Part shown: one piece after another, positions 47,932 to 61,197 of the stretch
How the letters are laid out: the number at the start of each line of letters is the position of its first letter
Numbering within the stretch: the stretch's first letter is position 1
Assembly (NCBI GenBank): GCA_014621425.1
Contig: JAANBB010000118.1
Coordinates: forward strand, 1-64,000
Reading direction: 5' to 3'
DNA: 64,000 bases
Source: Cylindrodendrum hubeiense
Lineage: Eukaryota > Ascomycota > Sordariomycetes > Hypocreales > Nectriaceae
The notes under the pieces: generated by a model
The model's database searches: none
Told to the model about the DNA's origin: nothing
Seen by the model: only the letters and a program-made list of their open reading frames with translations
Position numbers and translations under genes: made by a program

Positions 47932-50248
47932 GGGATGTTAGTGAGACATGCCGTGTCCCCCTCCATCCCCCAGCTGAACAATCATCGGGGACACGGCTAG
48001 CGTATCATAGTTTATGAACGTGGAGAGCCGGACTGGTAGCTGGCACACCGGATAATAATACGCCTTCGGGCATGGCGTTGAGTGAAGCGAAGATACCTTG
48101 GTAGGGACGTGGTAGACATGACGTCGGAAAGTGGGACTACCCGTTGACGGGTAGAGGCAGTTGGGACAGAAGCCTGGCGCTCCTCGACGCCGCAGGATCC
48201 CGCATACTCCGCTAGTAGCTGCGCAAATGATACACCGCATAGAATAGCAATTATATATGCCCTTTACTCGTATGTCTGTAAGCTTTTGCAAAGCACAGTG
48301 CCCCTAGTGATCTTTTAAATGATCCCAATGAACACGTAACGCTGATGAGCAACTTTCATAAACCGCTACCTGGCTGAGAAAATCTTGCGATCATCTATCA
48401 GACTGACATTCTATTGATGTTAGATTCCCCGAAGAAGGGTGTCGGCACGACCTTGCCGTGTTACTAACATAGGACTGTCGTCGCGAATCGATAGCCTGAA
48501 AAATAAACTGAGACAGCTTCGGAGAGGTGGAGGTGTTTCAGCCAGCGCCGAGGACAACCACCAATATTATTGCTTCAGTTGCTGTAGCTGTTAGAGGTTG
48601 TACAAATATCCCATTGAAGAGAGATACGCTAGAAAAAAGAGAGACCATCAAGGGCTGAAGTCCTCGAGGCAGGGATTCACCAACTCACTAATAGGAGAGT
48701 TTGGGTTACGCTGGGACCCATGATGTATAGGGTAAGTCGCGCAAAAGCTGCGATCCGCGCTTCGTCATAGGATCCTTATTGCTCTATAATTCTGCGATGA
48801 GGGGCAACGAGGGGTTTGTATCTCAGTAATTAACTTTCAGGTGGTTGCTCAGAATTTATGACTCGGCCGGTTTCCTTCGGCGTATTCGGCCTAATCGTAT
48901 TCCAGAAGTTCCGTCGAATGCAGGAGGGTGCTTGTTAAGATGACACTGGGTTGGTATGACCACCGAGAAGAGCGTTCTAATTTCCCGTTACGGGGACCCC
49001 GGGATGGATTCTTGAGTTGTGTAATAGTCCTGCCCTGTGGAACAAGAGCCCGATGTCGAGGCACCAGCCGTTTCAACGTTCCTTTCACGATATCGTATCA
49101 TCTCGGGTTCCAGGTTGCCAGCGAGTGGAAGTCGTAACGGACTTCAATGCTTCCGAGTCGCTCACTGTTGTAGAACCACAAAAGATAACGGGCCGGGGAA
49201 GCCACTCCGGCTATGTTTCTCGTGTAAGGTGGCGTCAGTCCGAACCAAAACGAGCTTCAGCTATCAGGCCACATGTCTCGGCGACTGTTCTGATCGAGTG
49301 CAGCTACCCGGAAGAGATCACAAGATTCAGTCAACCCTGGCTTGTGGAACAACTAACCCCTCTTTCCGTTAGATAGACAGCGCGTGGTTTTCTTGAACGG
49401 GTTGGCGTTGTTACACTGTCATACCCAACGAGACTCTAACCATTGGGTAACTGCAGCTTTAGGCCATGATACTGACAAGTATGGTAAGCCATTCCACATT
49501 GATCCGCTGGGGTTGTAGAGAATGCAGGGCTTCTTGATCCTGACGCCTTTCTATCGTCATTATTTCTAAATGGCTGTTAAATGAGGATCCTTGTGACGTG
49601 TAAACTGGTAGTTCGACAGGAATAGGGCCGGCAAGAGGAGTAAGGCATAAGCATCGTCAAACCAATACAATAACTTGCGTACGATAATGAACTCAATTTC
49701 AACTTGTTCAAGGCTGACCCAACCTTCGACATCCAAGTGTCGCTAAAGTTGAGTCGATGCGGGCTGAGGAGCACGGGACCCGGAGTTGAAAACGGGGACC
49801 GCCGCTGCTCAGGCAATAGCCGGATGGGCGCCCGATGAACAGCCCATACGCCATGGATACACAGTCTGTAGAGAAATTGATTGAATGACGGCTTGCGTGG
49901 CCACGTTACTCCACAGGGGGCTAGCTTGACCGGCAGGCAAAGCCATCGGGGAGGTGGAGGGCGAGGATCTGCTGCTCGATGTCGATTGACGAGAGCTGAC
50001 AACTGCAGCGTTTGGTGACACTTGAGTCGAGGATCTGTTTGAATGGAGGAGCCATAATGAGGCAGAAGGGTATAAGTAGCTGGAATGCTTGAGTTGAGAG
50101 TCCGTTACTCGTAAATATTAAAAACTATCACATACGGCAATCACCTAGCTGGCAATTTTTGAGCATCGAGTTTCTTTTGACAATACCCTCTGTCTCCCTG
50201 CAGTCTGAGTACATTTTTAGATATTAATACAATATCTTCAGCGCAACA
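47932..50248. other. Spacer between two orphan genes
   Basis: Mixed composition with several AT-rich parts (48.0-48.9 kb). Open frames at 49017-49376 (plus) and 49577-50002 (minus, no ATG at its end) lack any recognisable content. No RNA gene or repeat is seen. Confidence 0.5.
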
Positions 50249-50671
50249 ATGGTCAAACGATCGTCAAATGCCAACCCAAAGTCGACTGGTAGCAAGAGGT
50301 TGCAAACCGCGACTTCTCCCCCGACTGCCAATTTGGCAGAAGAGTCGGATACGTTCCCCTCGGCAAGAGAAAATATGGAACACGCTGATGCAAATCCCGA
50401 TGTCTTGTTCAGGGTCCAGTCCCCAATGATGGCCCTGTTTCTATCCGACTCAGAGGCACCATTCACTGGCCTCGCCAGAACCGCGCCTTGGGAGCAGAAC
50501 CCTGTGCTACAAGCTGGAAGGAGAACTATGACCGTGCAAGCTATGCACGGTTCGGCAAGCGAACCGGACGATGAAGGCGATACGAACAAAGGGACAGACA
50601 AGAAGGAGAGGAAAGAGAGGAAAAGCAGGGGGAACAAGGAGCATGGGAAGAAACAGTCGAGCAAAACTTGA
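50249..50671 (+). CDS. Orphan low-complexity basic-tailed protein, hypothetical
   Basis: A 140-aa frame in a good start context (GCAACA-ATGG). It is not recognised. Residues 1-60 are Ser/Thr/Pro/Asn-rich, a middle part (FRVQSPMMALFLSDSEAPF) is more hydrophobic, and the last third is highly charged with an acidic run followed by KKERKERKSRGNKEHGKK, a bipartite-like nuclear signal. No transmembrane or secretion signal is visible. It shares its general plan (disordered body, basic tail) but no clear sequence identity with the orphan at 47392. It could be lineage-specific or spurious. Confidence 0.42.
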   Translation: MVKRSSNANPKSTGSKRLQTATSPPTANLAEESDTFPSARENMEHADANPDVLFRVQSPMMALFLSDSEAPFTGLARTAPWEQNPVLQAGRRTMTVQAMHGSASEPDDEGDTNKGTDKKERKERKSRGNKEHGKKQSSKT

Positions 50672-51160
50672 ATGGTAACTAGGAATTTGGGACGGGAACC
50701 TAGGATACGATGTGCGGCGCAGTAATTTGTCTATTGAAGCCAAGTGCGTTCACTGGAAGTGTGGAATATGAATTGATACTTTAATATGTACTGTGAGTGA
50801 CTGATGAGGACAAGCATGGATCCTTGTCATTGTTGGAATTACCAAATTGAGGGTAAAGCAGTGACTCTTGTCAGATTTGGCCTAGCATCTAAGCGTTTGA
50901 TTTTGAGTTTCTGCTGTCAACTTTAGCTTGAGGCACTGCAGATAGTTAAATTCGGTTGTTGAGTCTTTGTTATTCATCCGAAGATCTTAATTTGTCTCAG
51001 CGCACGTTATTGAAGTTTATCCCTGATGCACGTTCCCTTCACTGGTGCTAAGACCAACTTGTGCATTGCTGTGGATGCACATTTAACGAGTGGGCTCACG
51101 GGATGCCGCGACCGGCTGGGCAAGACATCGGTATTAGACCAAGGCCGAGAGGTGAGGCAT

Positions 51161-51191
51161 GAGCCAAGCCGAGCCAAGCCAAGCCAAGCCA
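51161..51191. repeat. AGCCA pentanucleotide repeat
   Basis: Six imperfect tandem units of agcca/agccg in a spacer. Confidence 0.85.
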
Positions 51192-53935
51192 GTAGGGCGG
51201 CGTAGCGTCTCTGGGGGTGCCGACGCCCGAAGGTGACAGAAGGTATGGGGAACGAGAGCGGCAGCGTCGTGCTGGTCTTCGCTGTCCACGGGGTTCGCTC
51301 AGGCGCCCTATCGAACAGGCCTGGCGGTATCGTCTAGCACAGGACAGGGCCAAGGACAAGGGCACCGAGGGGACAGGGGCATGCGGCTTGCTGTACCGAC
51401 ACTCTCAGGCACCAAGCACGCTGAGAGCAGGGCTTCAGCGGCCCCAGCTTGCCCTGCCTTCGTCATCAAGACCCAACACGCACTATAAGTCGATATCCCC
51501 ACTGCTTGGCAGGCGCCCTGTGGTTGCAGCGGGTCTGCCCCATTGTAGGGGATTTGGTGGGCGGTTAATGAACCTTGTCAAGCAGGCGTCGATAGGATCG
51601 TCCAACAAAGCAAGTGTCTCTGATGATGAGTCTCCGGCCTGGTTGGCATTGTGATGCCTCTTTCCCAGGGCAACGGGGCCTGCGTGATGCCGGTGGATGA
51701 GTTGGGATTAGCTCGCGTCGGTTGGTTGCATTCTCTGGATAAAAACAAGGAAAAGAGACGACGCATGACTGGCTAGATGCTATCAGTTGTAGTGAGGGGG
51801 AGGGGAGATCGATAAACGGCGACAAGGAAGCCAGCTGACAGGATTCAGACGACGCGTGTGCATCTATCTGGTGCGCGTTTGGTGCACAGGCATGGGCATA
51901 TCCGCGCATACTACGTACATGGGCATACATGGGCATTTTGATGAGCGTGCTATTTGTGAAATGAACCCCATGTCGAGCCATCCACAATGACCGAACGAAC
52001 GATGCCCTCGGTTGGCTTCTTTGGCCTTTTGTTCTTCGTCCTCGCCGGGATCACATGAGCTCAAGGGCGATGGCAGATGGGCCTAGAGACAATGTGGAAA
52101 GAGCTCTGTGGAGTACGTACCTTACCTGCTGCCATGCCCTGAGGACTCGGAAATTGCCACCGGAGAAACTGGTGGCCGAGCCAATCACGTGGACTCGTGT
52201 TCGTCTACATGGGCCTAGATGAGGCATGCAGGGCCGCTCACCTCATTCTTTTGGGGCGCGCTTTACGTGGCCACTGGGAGTTCAGGGTTGTTTGGGTGTT
52301 CCCTGTGGCACTGGCGAGAGGTGCTGAAAGGAACGCTAGAGCTGCCCTGAAGCCACCACCAGCAGCTACTGTCAGGGACGCTGACCGCCGAACACAGGTG
52401 GCTGAGGTGGGCGTCATATGGTGCCCGCGCGGCGGTGGCTGCCGAAAGACAAAATTCGGCGGGAGGATCACCGGGCTATTTGCACACTTGGATCTGGGTT
52501 GCCGGGTATCCCAGCAAGCGCCGTCACGTACCCAAGTCTCTGGGATGGACCGATGGAGTTGTCCTAGTTGGGCTCCCAATAGTCGCGGCAGTGGGCTGCC
52601 CTCCAGCTCCAGACTCGGTCCATTCCTTTCTGAGGCCCATCTCCCGCAGCAAGAGGGTTATTTCGTGTGAATTCCCGGAGTGGATGGAGGGCCAGGACGA
52701 CATGACGTGGAGAGGTTTACAGGCGCTCTCAGGCAAGACACCCCTTAACCGTGCTTGCGGTTAGCCGAGACTCTCCCAAACAGTCTCAGACGCGCCGCGA
52801 CTGCTCCTCTACACAGGCCAGAAGCAAAACAAAGACAAAACCACAAAACAACAACATCTTAACGCCGGTGACAACAGCAGGAGGGGATCGGCCAAATCTT
52901 CGGCGGTGGTGGGAATAATAGCGCCCAAAGACAGAGAGAGAGTGTGTGCCAGAGAGGGTTGGTTTGTTGCTGCATAAATTCTCAGACATTGCGGCCTGTG
53001 AAGCTGGAGTCAGCTGGCGCTTCAACCCGACGTCAATCTCACGCCGCCAATGCAGGTACTCCGTATTGTGGCAGCCAAGCCCCAAGCCCAGGTCTGAGCC
53101 CCCCAAGCCCAGCCCTTGGCTCGACGTTGGTTCTGAAAAACCAGGTCGCGAGGCCTTGGCAGTTACCTTGCCCACATGTACCCCTTCGAAGGTGGCCTCC
53201 CTGGTACGGGCACCCCGGAAGACGCGGGTGGTGCGTCGGGCGCGCCCAGACGCCCAAGATTGCCAAGATCCCGGGACGGTGGCCAAGGTGACGTGCCCCG
53301 GCAGGTACCTGAGCGGGAAGTAGCTGATCTCCCTCGAGGTACCTGAACGAGAAACTCCGTACTCGCTGAGACTCGCGCGGTGCGTTCTTTTTCCAAGAGG
53401 GCTTCCAGCGCCCAGTCCCTCCCTCCATCACTGGTGTCCTTGCCCAGCCCGCCAGCGTCACAGTCAGTTCCACGCCCACCGCACGGCGCACGCATGCTGA
53501 CAGATTTGGATTTCCATCCCTACCTCCCTTCCCGCGCTCCGTATTCCGTCTGATGTGGCGGGCCTGTCAGAGTCCGCCCAGGTGTCCGCCCAAGTCGTGG
53601 TACCTACGGATCCTGTTCTGAGCACTCCTCGTCCAGCAAAAATCCCACCCATCCTTCCCATTCCCTCGTACCTCCCGTACCTTCCTTGAACCTAATTCCT
53701 CGTGCCTTCCCCACCCCCTTCATTCTTTCGTGCTTACATTCATTCTTCCGCCGTACCTTCCCCCTTCGGACGCATAACAAACTCCGGCACCCTCCCTCTC
53801 GCAAGCTCGTCGTTCTCGTCTCTTCATCGTCGTCCCTCGCTTTTGTCGCCTGGTTGTGTTTGGTCCTTTGCGTGACGCTCCCGTGTAGCATCCATCCCTC
53901 GCTCGCACGCCCCATATTTCGCCCCAGGCTAAAGT

Positions 53936-53954
53936 CGCTCGCTCGCTCGCTCAC
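53936..53954. repeat. GCTC/CGCT tetranucleotide repeat
   Basis: About four and a half copies of gctc within the pyrimidine-rich leader upstream of the membrane-protein gene. Confidence 0.75.
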
Positions 53955-54433
53955 TCCGCTCCCGCTTACGCACGCCCGTTCGCTTGTGACGTTCTCTGTC
54001 TCTCGCCTGCGTTTCGCTTGCCGCCAACACACCTGTCTGCCAACACGGAGATTCACCACCAGAGACCCAACAACCTAAACCTTGCATCATCCGAAACCAC
54101 GACCCCGATCCGAAAACTCCGACGAGACGATCTCGAATTTTGCGGCGATTTCTCGACAACGAAAGAAGGAGACTTGTTTGAGAACAAACGAAACGCCCCC
54201 GATTGCTGAGTGGCTCGGTGACGACACGACCGGCAATAGCGCCTCTGACAGCACACCATCAAAACAACACCCACTGCCTCCCAGCCAGCTCAGTCCCGGC
54301 CACGAACGACGACGAGAATCCTCGCTATTCTCCCGCAATCACTCAGCGGCTTTGCTGCACCCGCGACTCTCACCACGTCGCTTCTTTCGACTTCCCAAAC
54401 CCTTCGCCAAGGAGTTGATTCCTAACTGTCACG

Positions 54434-55302
54434 ATGGGTACGTCCCCACCTCCATTTCCGCCGACTCCGGCAATCACCCCATCGCAGGCAATCAACGCAT
54501 ATGCTAATCCTTTCCACCCACAGCCAGTACCACGATTGTGCCCTTCACAAATACAGCTCTGCTACCCTCTTGCGCCGCTGCTTGTGGTCCTCTTTATGAT
54601 GCCAACGGTGCCTGTGTTCCTCCTGCTGTCGACGCAGCTGTAGGTACGGCCGCATACACGGCCTGTTTCTGCGCCAATCCAACAGTCACTGCATTCTCAA
54701 GTGCTGTCACGGGTGTTTGTGACGATGCCTGTTCCACTGGTGGCCTCTCCTCCATAGCCAGCTGGTTCCGCGACATCTGCAGTGTCGCCGATGACAGCGA
54801 TGATACCGGAGACAATAACGGCGATGTTTCTTCAACAACTACGGACAGTGCCGGTTCGACCAGTACTAGCAAGTCTGGGTCATCGAGCGGTGGTGGTGAC
54901 TGGTAAGCGCGGCGTTCCCCAACCTATTAGATCCCGGCTCTAATCTCTCATAGGCTTTCCAACCACTATCAATGGGTAATCATGATTGTCATTCTCGTTG
55001 TCGGAATCGCCGGTATCTGGATCGGCGCATGCATCTGGCGTCGCCGTTACCTGCGCAAGAGGGACCGCCAACGAAACCTTGGCCAGAAGCACTCTGGCTC
55101 TGCCTCGCATCCCTCCTGGGGACCTGGCGTGGCCGAGGGCGAGGGCTCAGTCGCCCCCCACGACCCCAGCTACGATTCCCAACGCAACTCTCATGCCATC
55201 TTGACCGCGAACACCCCTGCGGCCACGCCCCCATTGGTTCAGGAAAAGTCTGCTCCTAAACCCAAAGACAAGAAGCGCTGGGTTGTGAAAGAGCGCACTT
55301 AG
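54434..55302 (+). CDS. Small single-pass membrane protein, conserved in fungi
   Basis: Exons 54434-54437, 54524-54902 and 54954-55302 give 243 aa. The first coding exon is just ATGG; splicing to CC at 54524 gives MASTTIVPFTNTALLPSCAA, which matches the opening of a conserved fungal family I recall. The extracellular part has eight evenly spread cysteines (SCAAACGPLY, GACVPP, ACFCANP, GVCDDACST), then a Ser/Thr/Asp-rich stalk. After intron 2 comes the juxtamembrane NHYQWVIMIVILVVGIAGIW, a helix at about residues 132-152, and a basic stop-transfer RRRYLRKRDRQRN. The cytosolic tail ends KKRWVVKERT. A cell-surface or wall-sensing role is possible, but the function is unknown. Confidence 0.82.
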
Positions 55303-56164
55303 TACCCCTCGCGTCGCATACTTTCCGTCACCGATGATCCGCTTTTCGTCTCTTTCTTGTCCAATATTGCAACCCGAAATCATCGAACCGACGACAAACG
55401 AATGACTCAACGACATTGGATTTGAGATGCCCGCATTTCTGTCCATCGAAACGGCCGCTTGTTTGATTTTGGGGAATATCTATCATATGGCATGGCGGAC
55501 AAGGTCAACCTGTCTCGTTTTCACACTTACAACTTTCATCGAACCACGAGTCGCGAAATCCTTGTCAACGGCTGTTTTAAAACAAGGATTTGACGCTCAA
55601 CGAGATGTGTCTCGTTGACGCGTCATTTTTCGTCCTCGGCCTCTGGTTTTGTTTTACACAAAAATTTGCGCTCCGGCATTTGTGGCTGATGTGCATCATG
55701 TCTTTTTTTTACCCGTTCTTTTGGGGTGGCGTTTTGTTTGGATCCGGCGTTGCTCAGGACACTAGCACGCTTTGCTGACGCGGCAGTTACAAAGCACTTG
55801 GGATAGGAGCAGTGGGAAACCCGGCATTTTTTGTATCCCCTACCGCGAAACTCGGACATTTTGATTCCCCCTGGATTAGGGGAGCCGGGAGGAGTTTTGC
55901 ATATATTTTTTGTGATATACAGAAATACATTTTTTTCAGTTCAAACTTGACACAGAGTTGCGACAAGCTCATGACGTCTCACACTAGAAGTTGAGACTCG
56001 CGCACATTCCAAGTTGCGGTTAAGGTTAAGGTACATGAGACAGGGGCGGCCGAACCCGTTCATGAACCCAATTCTCATTAATCCAATTTAGGGGAGTAGG
56101 CGCTTTGGATTCAGGTGCTATTTTTTGTCGTATACTAATCATGCAACTCCTATGACAATCCCAT
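55303..56164. other. Convergent 3' flanks
   Basis: The spacer lies between the 3' ends of the membrane-protein and glycogen debranching genes. It is AT-richer than its surroundings and no gene is seen. Confidence 0.6.
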
Positions 56165-59100
56165 TCATTGACCCGCCTCTTGCTCCTCCACGGCATCCAT
56201 GTACAGATCGATGAGACAGCCTGCTGACCAAGCCTGCGTGGGACTCTGTAATTCGTTGTGTTAGGGTACGTAGATTCCGGAATGTGATCAAAATAGTCCG
56301 CCCGAATGGAGGGAGGAGAGAAGGGAGGGGATAGATAACTCACCGAATCAGGACAAAATTCGCCATTCTTCTGCGTCAGCTCCGCGAGACCGGCCCAAGA
56401 GCTCTCCTCAATCATCTTCTTGCAGCCGACTAGGCGCCGGGTGACCTGCTGGAAGGCCTCAGTTCGACCCTCGGGCGTGGTGCGTCGCTTCAGGTCAAAC
56501 TTGAGCAGGGCTCGGAGGAAGAAGCCGGTGGGCCACAGCCACTCGGGACCTTGGTGGTAGTTACGGCCCTTGCTGGTCGCGAAGTCGGTACTGTCTTCGC
56601 TGTTGCGGTAGAATGGGCGGTAGTTGAGATCGGCCGGGTCCAGCGTGGCCATGCCTGTGGGACCGCGTAGGGCCACATCCGCGAGACACAGCGCATTGAT
56701 GGCATGGTCTAGGTCGAAGAGATCCGGCGCGGCCGTCATTGCAATAGTAAAGTTCGGGCGCAGTTGGTAATCCTCGTACTCCTTGCCCGACTTGTAAAGG
56801 TCCTTGTACATGCCTCGGCGGTTGACGATGCCCGTGTTGACATCGTACTTGGAGTCCTCCTCGGCTGTCAGCGGAACGTAGTAGCATCGCTCAAAGTTGG
56901 CCTTGATGAGTCCTGCCCAGTCGGCCAACGAAATAGAGCTTCCATCCGCCTTCTTCACACTCGAGTGGGGGTAGTCGCCCTTCTTCTGAAGGCGGGAAAG
57001 CCACTCAAGCGTACTGTACAGAAGGCCAGTGATCTCAACTGCAGCTCCGTCACGAGGAGTGCCAGGTACACCCTTCGACCCAGCCTTTTCACTCTCTCCC
57101 ATCTTGTCCATCCAAGTGCCGCAGTTAAACTGATTGCCTCCAAAGACGAGACCAGTCTCCCAGTCGACATTGATCTCCTGGTTGAAGCCCTCGTCCTTCA
57201 TCTGAGAATCGATTTGAGGACCAGCATTTGCTTCCCGGTACTTCATTCCGGAAGCATGCCTTTGAAGCGCCTCCTGAATCACATCCTCAATAGTGCTCTC
57301 GTTGGAATACGCACGTGGGTCGTCGGTTGGGAACCACGTATCATCATATGGCAAGAAGCGACGCTTCACCTTGGCCTTGAGGATGCCTACGCCTTCAGGA
57401 GCGTAACGCGTGTAATCCTGGATGCATTGCAGGAAGAACCAAATCGAATCTCTGGAGTTGTACCTTGGCGCATCACCACTGCTGAGGAGATTGGGGATCA
57501 TTCCGTGCTTCAGCACACTGGCAAATGCCAGAATGTGTTCCTTTGCCTCCTCAAATCGACCAGTGCCAAGGAAGAGTCCACGTAGGGAGATGAACACGTC
57601 TCGGCCCCAGCATCTCGCCCACTCAACAGCGAAGTGAGGAAGACCAGCAGCCAGGGATGGGACCAACTTGTTAGGCCATAAAGATGCGGACTTGACGTAT
57701 CCAGTCTGCTGAACACTCACCATGGCCAGGCTCTGCAAGAACCACTGTCCCTCACGGACATTGGTATTCATGAGCTCCAAGGATTTCTCCCAGCTCGCCA
57801 TGTAGGCAGTTCGCAAGACTAGGCCAAAGTACCGAGGAAGCAGGAAGTTGGGGATCCCCCTGATGGCATCAAGTCGCTCCTTCAGCCAGGTTGCAGGCCC
57901 AGCAAGCGATTCGTTACCCGAAATGGCACTAATCCGCTCGACTCTACCAACGATGTAATCCAAAGCCCACTGGCCATCCCGGAGGTTTTGGCACAACGGA
58001 TGAGCCAAGTTGTTGTCTCGGAGAATGTCTTTGAGGATACTCCACCAAGCCTGGAGGCCAGCATACACAAGCTTGCCATGGCCAGGGATATCGTATACTC
58101 CGTCTCGGCCATCACTCGCTGCCAGCTCCTCTGCGTTACATCGGTATAGCAAGTAGTTCAGGTCAGTTAGGTTGAGATCTTTCCACGCCGCCTTTGCTCC
58201 TGATGTAACGTAGTTATCCAGACCAGAAGAGTGCTCCGCGGCTGGAATCCATGTTTCAAAGAGGGCGATGCTGCCCGGAGGGAACTTGTCGCGCACGGTG
58301 ATGATGGTGTCGTCACCCTTGACTTCCATTCTGATGCCGGGCAGATCAATCACACGGCTTGGGAGGCCACGAAGGTACTTTTTGTCATTAAGGACCTTCT
58401 CCTTCGCTTCTTCGCTGGTATCAACCTCAAGCATCCAGCTGCCAAGGTGTCGAGCCTTGGTACCGGTGAGATGGACAGCGTTGAAGGCGCCATTCCCGTT
58501 GCCGTAGCCAGGGAATGCCGTGTGAGCAATGAGGAAGTATCCCTTTCGCGATTCGGGGTGTACTCGGTGTACAGTGATGTACTGGTCCTCGTGGTGGATG
58601 TGAGTCTCGTCGTAGCCATCCTTGCCCATCAGCGTATGGATCTGGTTCAGCAGCTTTTTGATACCACCAATCCCGTTTTCACCACTTCCTATCTTAATGG
58701 GTTTCAAGCCGGAGGATGCAGATGTGTAAAGTCTCGTCTCATTGACGAGATCCACAAGCTTGGGGTAGATCTCGTCGTATCCCATGACACTCCCAGTCGC
58801 GCTGGCGCACATATTGACGAGAGCCGCGTTGGGCAGCGTATCCCGAGCATCGCGCTTCTGTGCCGGAGTTTCATTGTCGTGTGTGCAGTCCATGAACAGT
58901 GCTTGAATAGGGCTTGACTTGATTTTCCGAATGATCTCTCTCGAGCAATCCCCACGTCCATTCACCGCACCATTCTTGCCACTCGTTGGACTTCCAGTTG
59001 GTGTGCGGATGTCCGACTTTGAAACTTCGTCAACTTCAAAGCTACCGATGGGCCGGCCACCATGCCTGTGAACAAGTCGGCTGAGTTCACCCGTGCTCCA

Positions 59101-61055
59101 TGCCTGCATGGCCTCGCGGATGAGAGAACTCAGACCCAGTCGTTTCACGAAGACGTAATCCATATCCTCCGAGCCAGTGAAAAGCTCTGCGACGACGTAC
59201 AGGTCGGGCCGCACCCGACGTGCCTCATCCAGGATATGCTCGGCAACATGAAGCGGCGTCGAATGACAGTTGTCGATTCGCAATCCAGCAAAGTACTTTG
59301 CTAGCATACACGCATACTTGGTCATGTGGTCCCACAACCATGGGCTGTCTTGGGGCCCTTCGCCGTATCTCAGTTTGACACAATCGCCCCAAACGATGAC
59401 TTCTCGGCGGAGGTAAACTTTCGACTTGGGACCTGCATTGTCCACAAGGGCATTTCCGCCCCACACCCAACCGTTGTTGGCGAGAAATGTCTCTCCCGGC
59501 TTGTGTTTGGACGTGGTCTTGTTCTCGGGAAGTCGTGTAAAGTAGCTCTCAATCAAGGGATTGGCTTGGTCGATAGGGCCAAGCTTAGGGCCATTGTCAT
59601 CGAGACGAACGTACTTGATCCTGTTGAATAACTGCTGAAGGATCTCGGCGATCTCAGAATCGTACTCCTTGTAGAACTCCACGTTCAATACATCCATCAA
59701 CTCAACCATCTTGGCGTTTGCTGTTTCTTTTTCGTGGCTCTCGGGTAGCCCCAAAGATGAATTCAGAATACTGGCCGCGATAGTCGGGTCGATTCGTCGT
59801 CTGTATCGCTCGCCCATGCGATCTGTTCCTTTCAACCCAAACTTACGAACAAATTCAATCCGCTCTTCCAAGGGTGCAGACTTGAGAGACGCCAGCTTTT
59901 CGTAGAATTCGGAATCCCCCGAGTCGTGTGTGTTGCCCTTGACCCAGGCCTCGACCGCTGCCTCAGCATCCCGTTCCACGTCGAGAGCGTAATATTCCCA
60001 CAGTCGGATCTTGGCAACGACTTCAGATTTAATAGCGTCCATGATAAGGAGTAGATCGTCAGCGGATTTCAATTCGGTTGGGAGGCCGAGCTGTTCAAGC
60101 TTGGAGCTCAGCTCTAAAAGCTTGGTATCAAGCTCGTAGGCGGACTCTAACCACGGTGCGGTGACCAAGTTGTAACCAGCGTCAGGGTGCTCCTGTAGCC
60201 ATTGTGAGTTGTTTGCTGTGTGGTTGAGAACAATGTCTGTCAAGCTCAATAGAGAATGGTTCTGCTCGAGGCTGTCGACCATCTTCTGGACGTCCTTCTC
60301 GCCGGCAGGGAAACAAGCCGGGTCCCAGCCGAGCTGGTCGTACAAGCTGTAAGGCGAGTTGGACTCGCCGCGGACTTGCAAGGGGGTGAAGTGAATCATG
60401 TTGTAGCCACGGTCACTGATTCCACGCAGATGACGCTCCCAATCGCCAGGGTACTTACCCATGAACTTGCTGATGACAGAGAATATCGACAGGGCAGGCA
60501 AAGGCAATGGGCGGCCGTCGAGCTTGAGCTTAGGCGCCACATCAATGTAGTAGACGGGCGTCTTTTTCAGCACCACCTTGTCGGTGGAGCTAGGCCCCAG
60601 GTCCCTCTCAAGATCAGGGAGCTCGGCATAGGTGGTGTAGAAGGCATAGGCACCGGCTTGGTGGATGGGGATGGAGATTTCGAGGGTGCGGTTGAAGTCT
60701 GGGGTGAGCCTGGGCGCAGCAAGTGTCAGTGTACTTGCCTAGACGCATGCTTGATTCGCAGGCGGGCCAATTGAAGTGCAAGAGGGTTTGGAAGAGGCAG
60801 AAGACAAAAAAGGGCACCCTACTTGTACTCGCGGAATTGGTCACGGTGGAAGTCGTCGCCGTGGTCCGGGATGTTGACCCAGAGGCTGCCATTGCGACAG
60901 ATGGACGAGGTGCCCTCGATGGCAAATCGCACCGTCACAGAATCGTCCGTCTTGGGGGCCAAGTAGATGTACTCGCCCTGGACCTGGGGCGAGCCATCGT
61001 CGTTGAGCGGCAGCAGGTAGACTTCGTTGGAGGTCATTGTGTGCGGCGGGCTCAT
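56165..61055 (-). CDS. gdb1: Glycogen debranching enzyme (4-alpha-glucanotransferase / amylo-alpha-1,6-glucosidase)
   Basis: It removes branches from glycogen in two steps on one chain, in the cytosol. Exons read complement of 60823-61055, 56344-60709 and 56165-56245, giving 1559 aa, near the usual 1530. The transferase half (GH13-like) has DIVLNHTANNS, the nucleophile Asp in GLRIDNCHSTPLH, the acid Glu in VVAELFTGSE and the third acid in FMDCTHDNETP. The glucosidase half (GH133) has ARCWGRDVFISLRG, NQEINVDWETGLVFGGNQFN and CGTWMDKMG with the catalytic Asps. The last 27 codons (SPTQAWSAGCLIDLYMDAVE) lie in a separate exon; reading through the GTGAGT donor would give a false tail. All key residues are present. 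A 16-base perfect palindrome lies 143 bases upstream of the ATG. Confidence 0.95.
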
Positions 61056-61197
61056 GATGCGAAAGGGAAGAGCGGGAGCTGCGTGCCCCGCGCAACGACT
61101 GCGGTAGTGGTGGAGGAGCTCCCTGGTCGAGACCTGTAGCTGTGGAGAAGGCTGAGGTGCGTGCTAACGGTTTCGGTGCGTGGTGTGCGTGGTGGGG

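Larger units (their letters stand above)
50672..54433. other. 3.8 kb spacer with repeats and GGTACC motifs
   Basis: No gene can be supported. 51161-51191 is an AGCCA-type repeat. 52-53.7 kb is GC-rich with many overlapping frames on both strands and several GGTACC hexamers. 53650-54430 is strongly pyrimidine-rich with a GCTC repeat and is the likely promoter and 5' UTR of the membrane-protein gene that follows. Confidence 0.5.
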
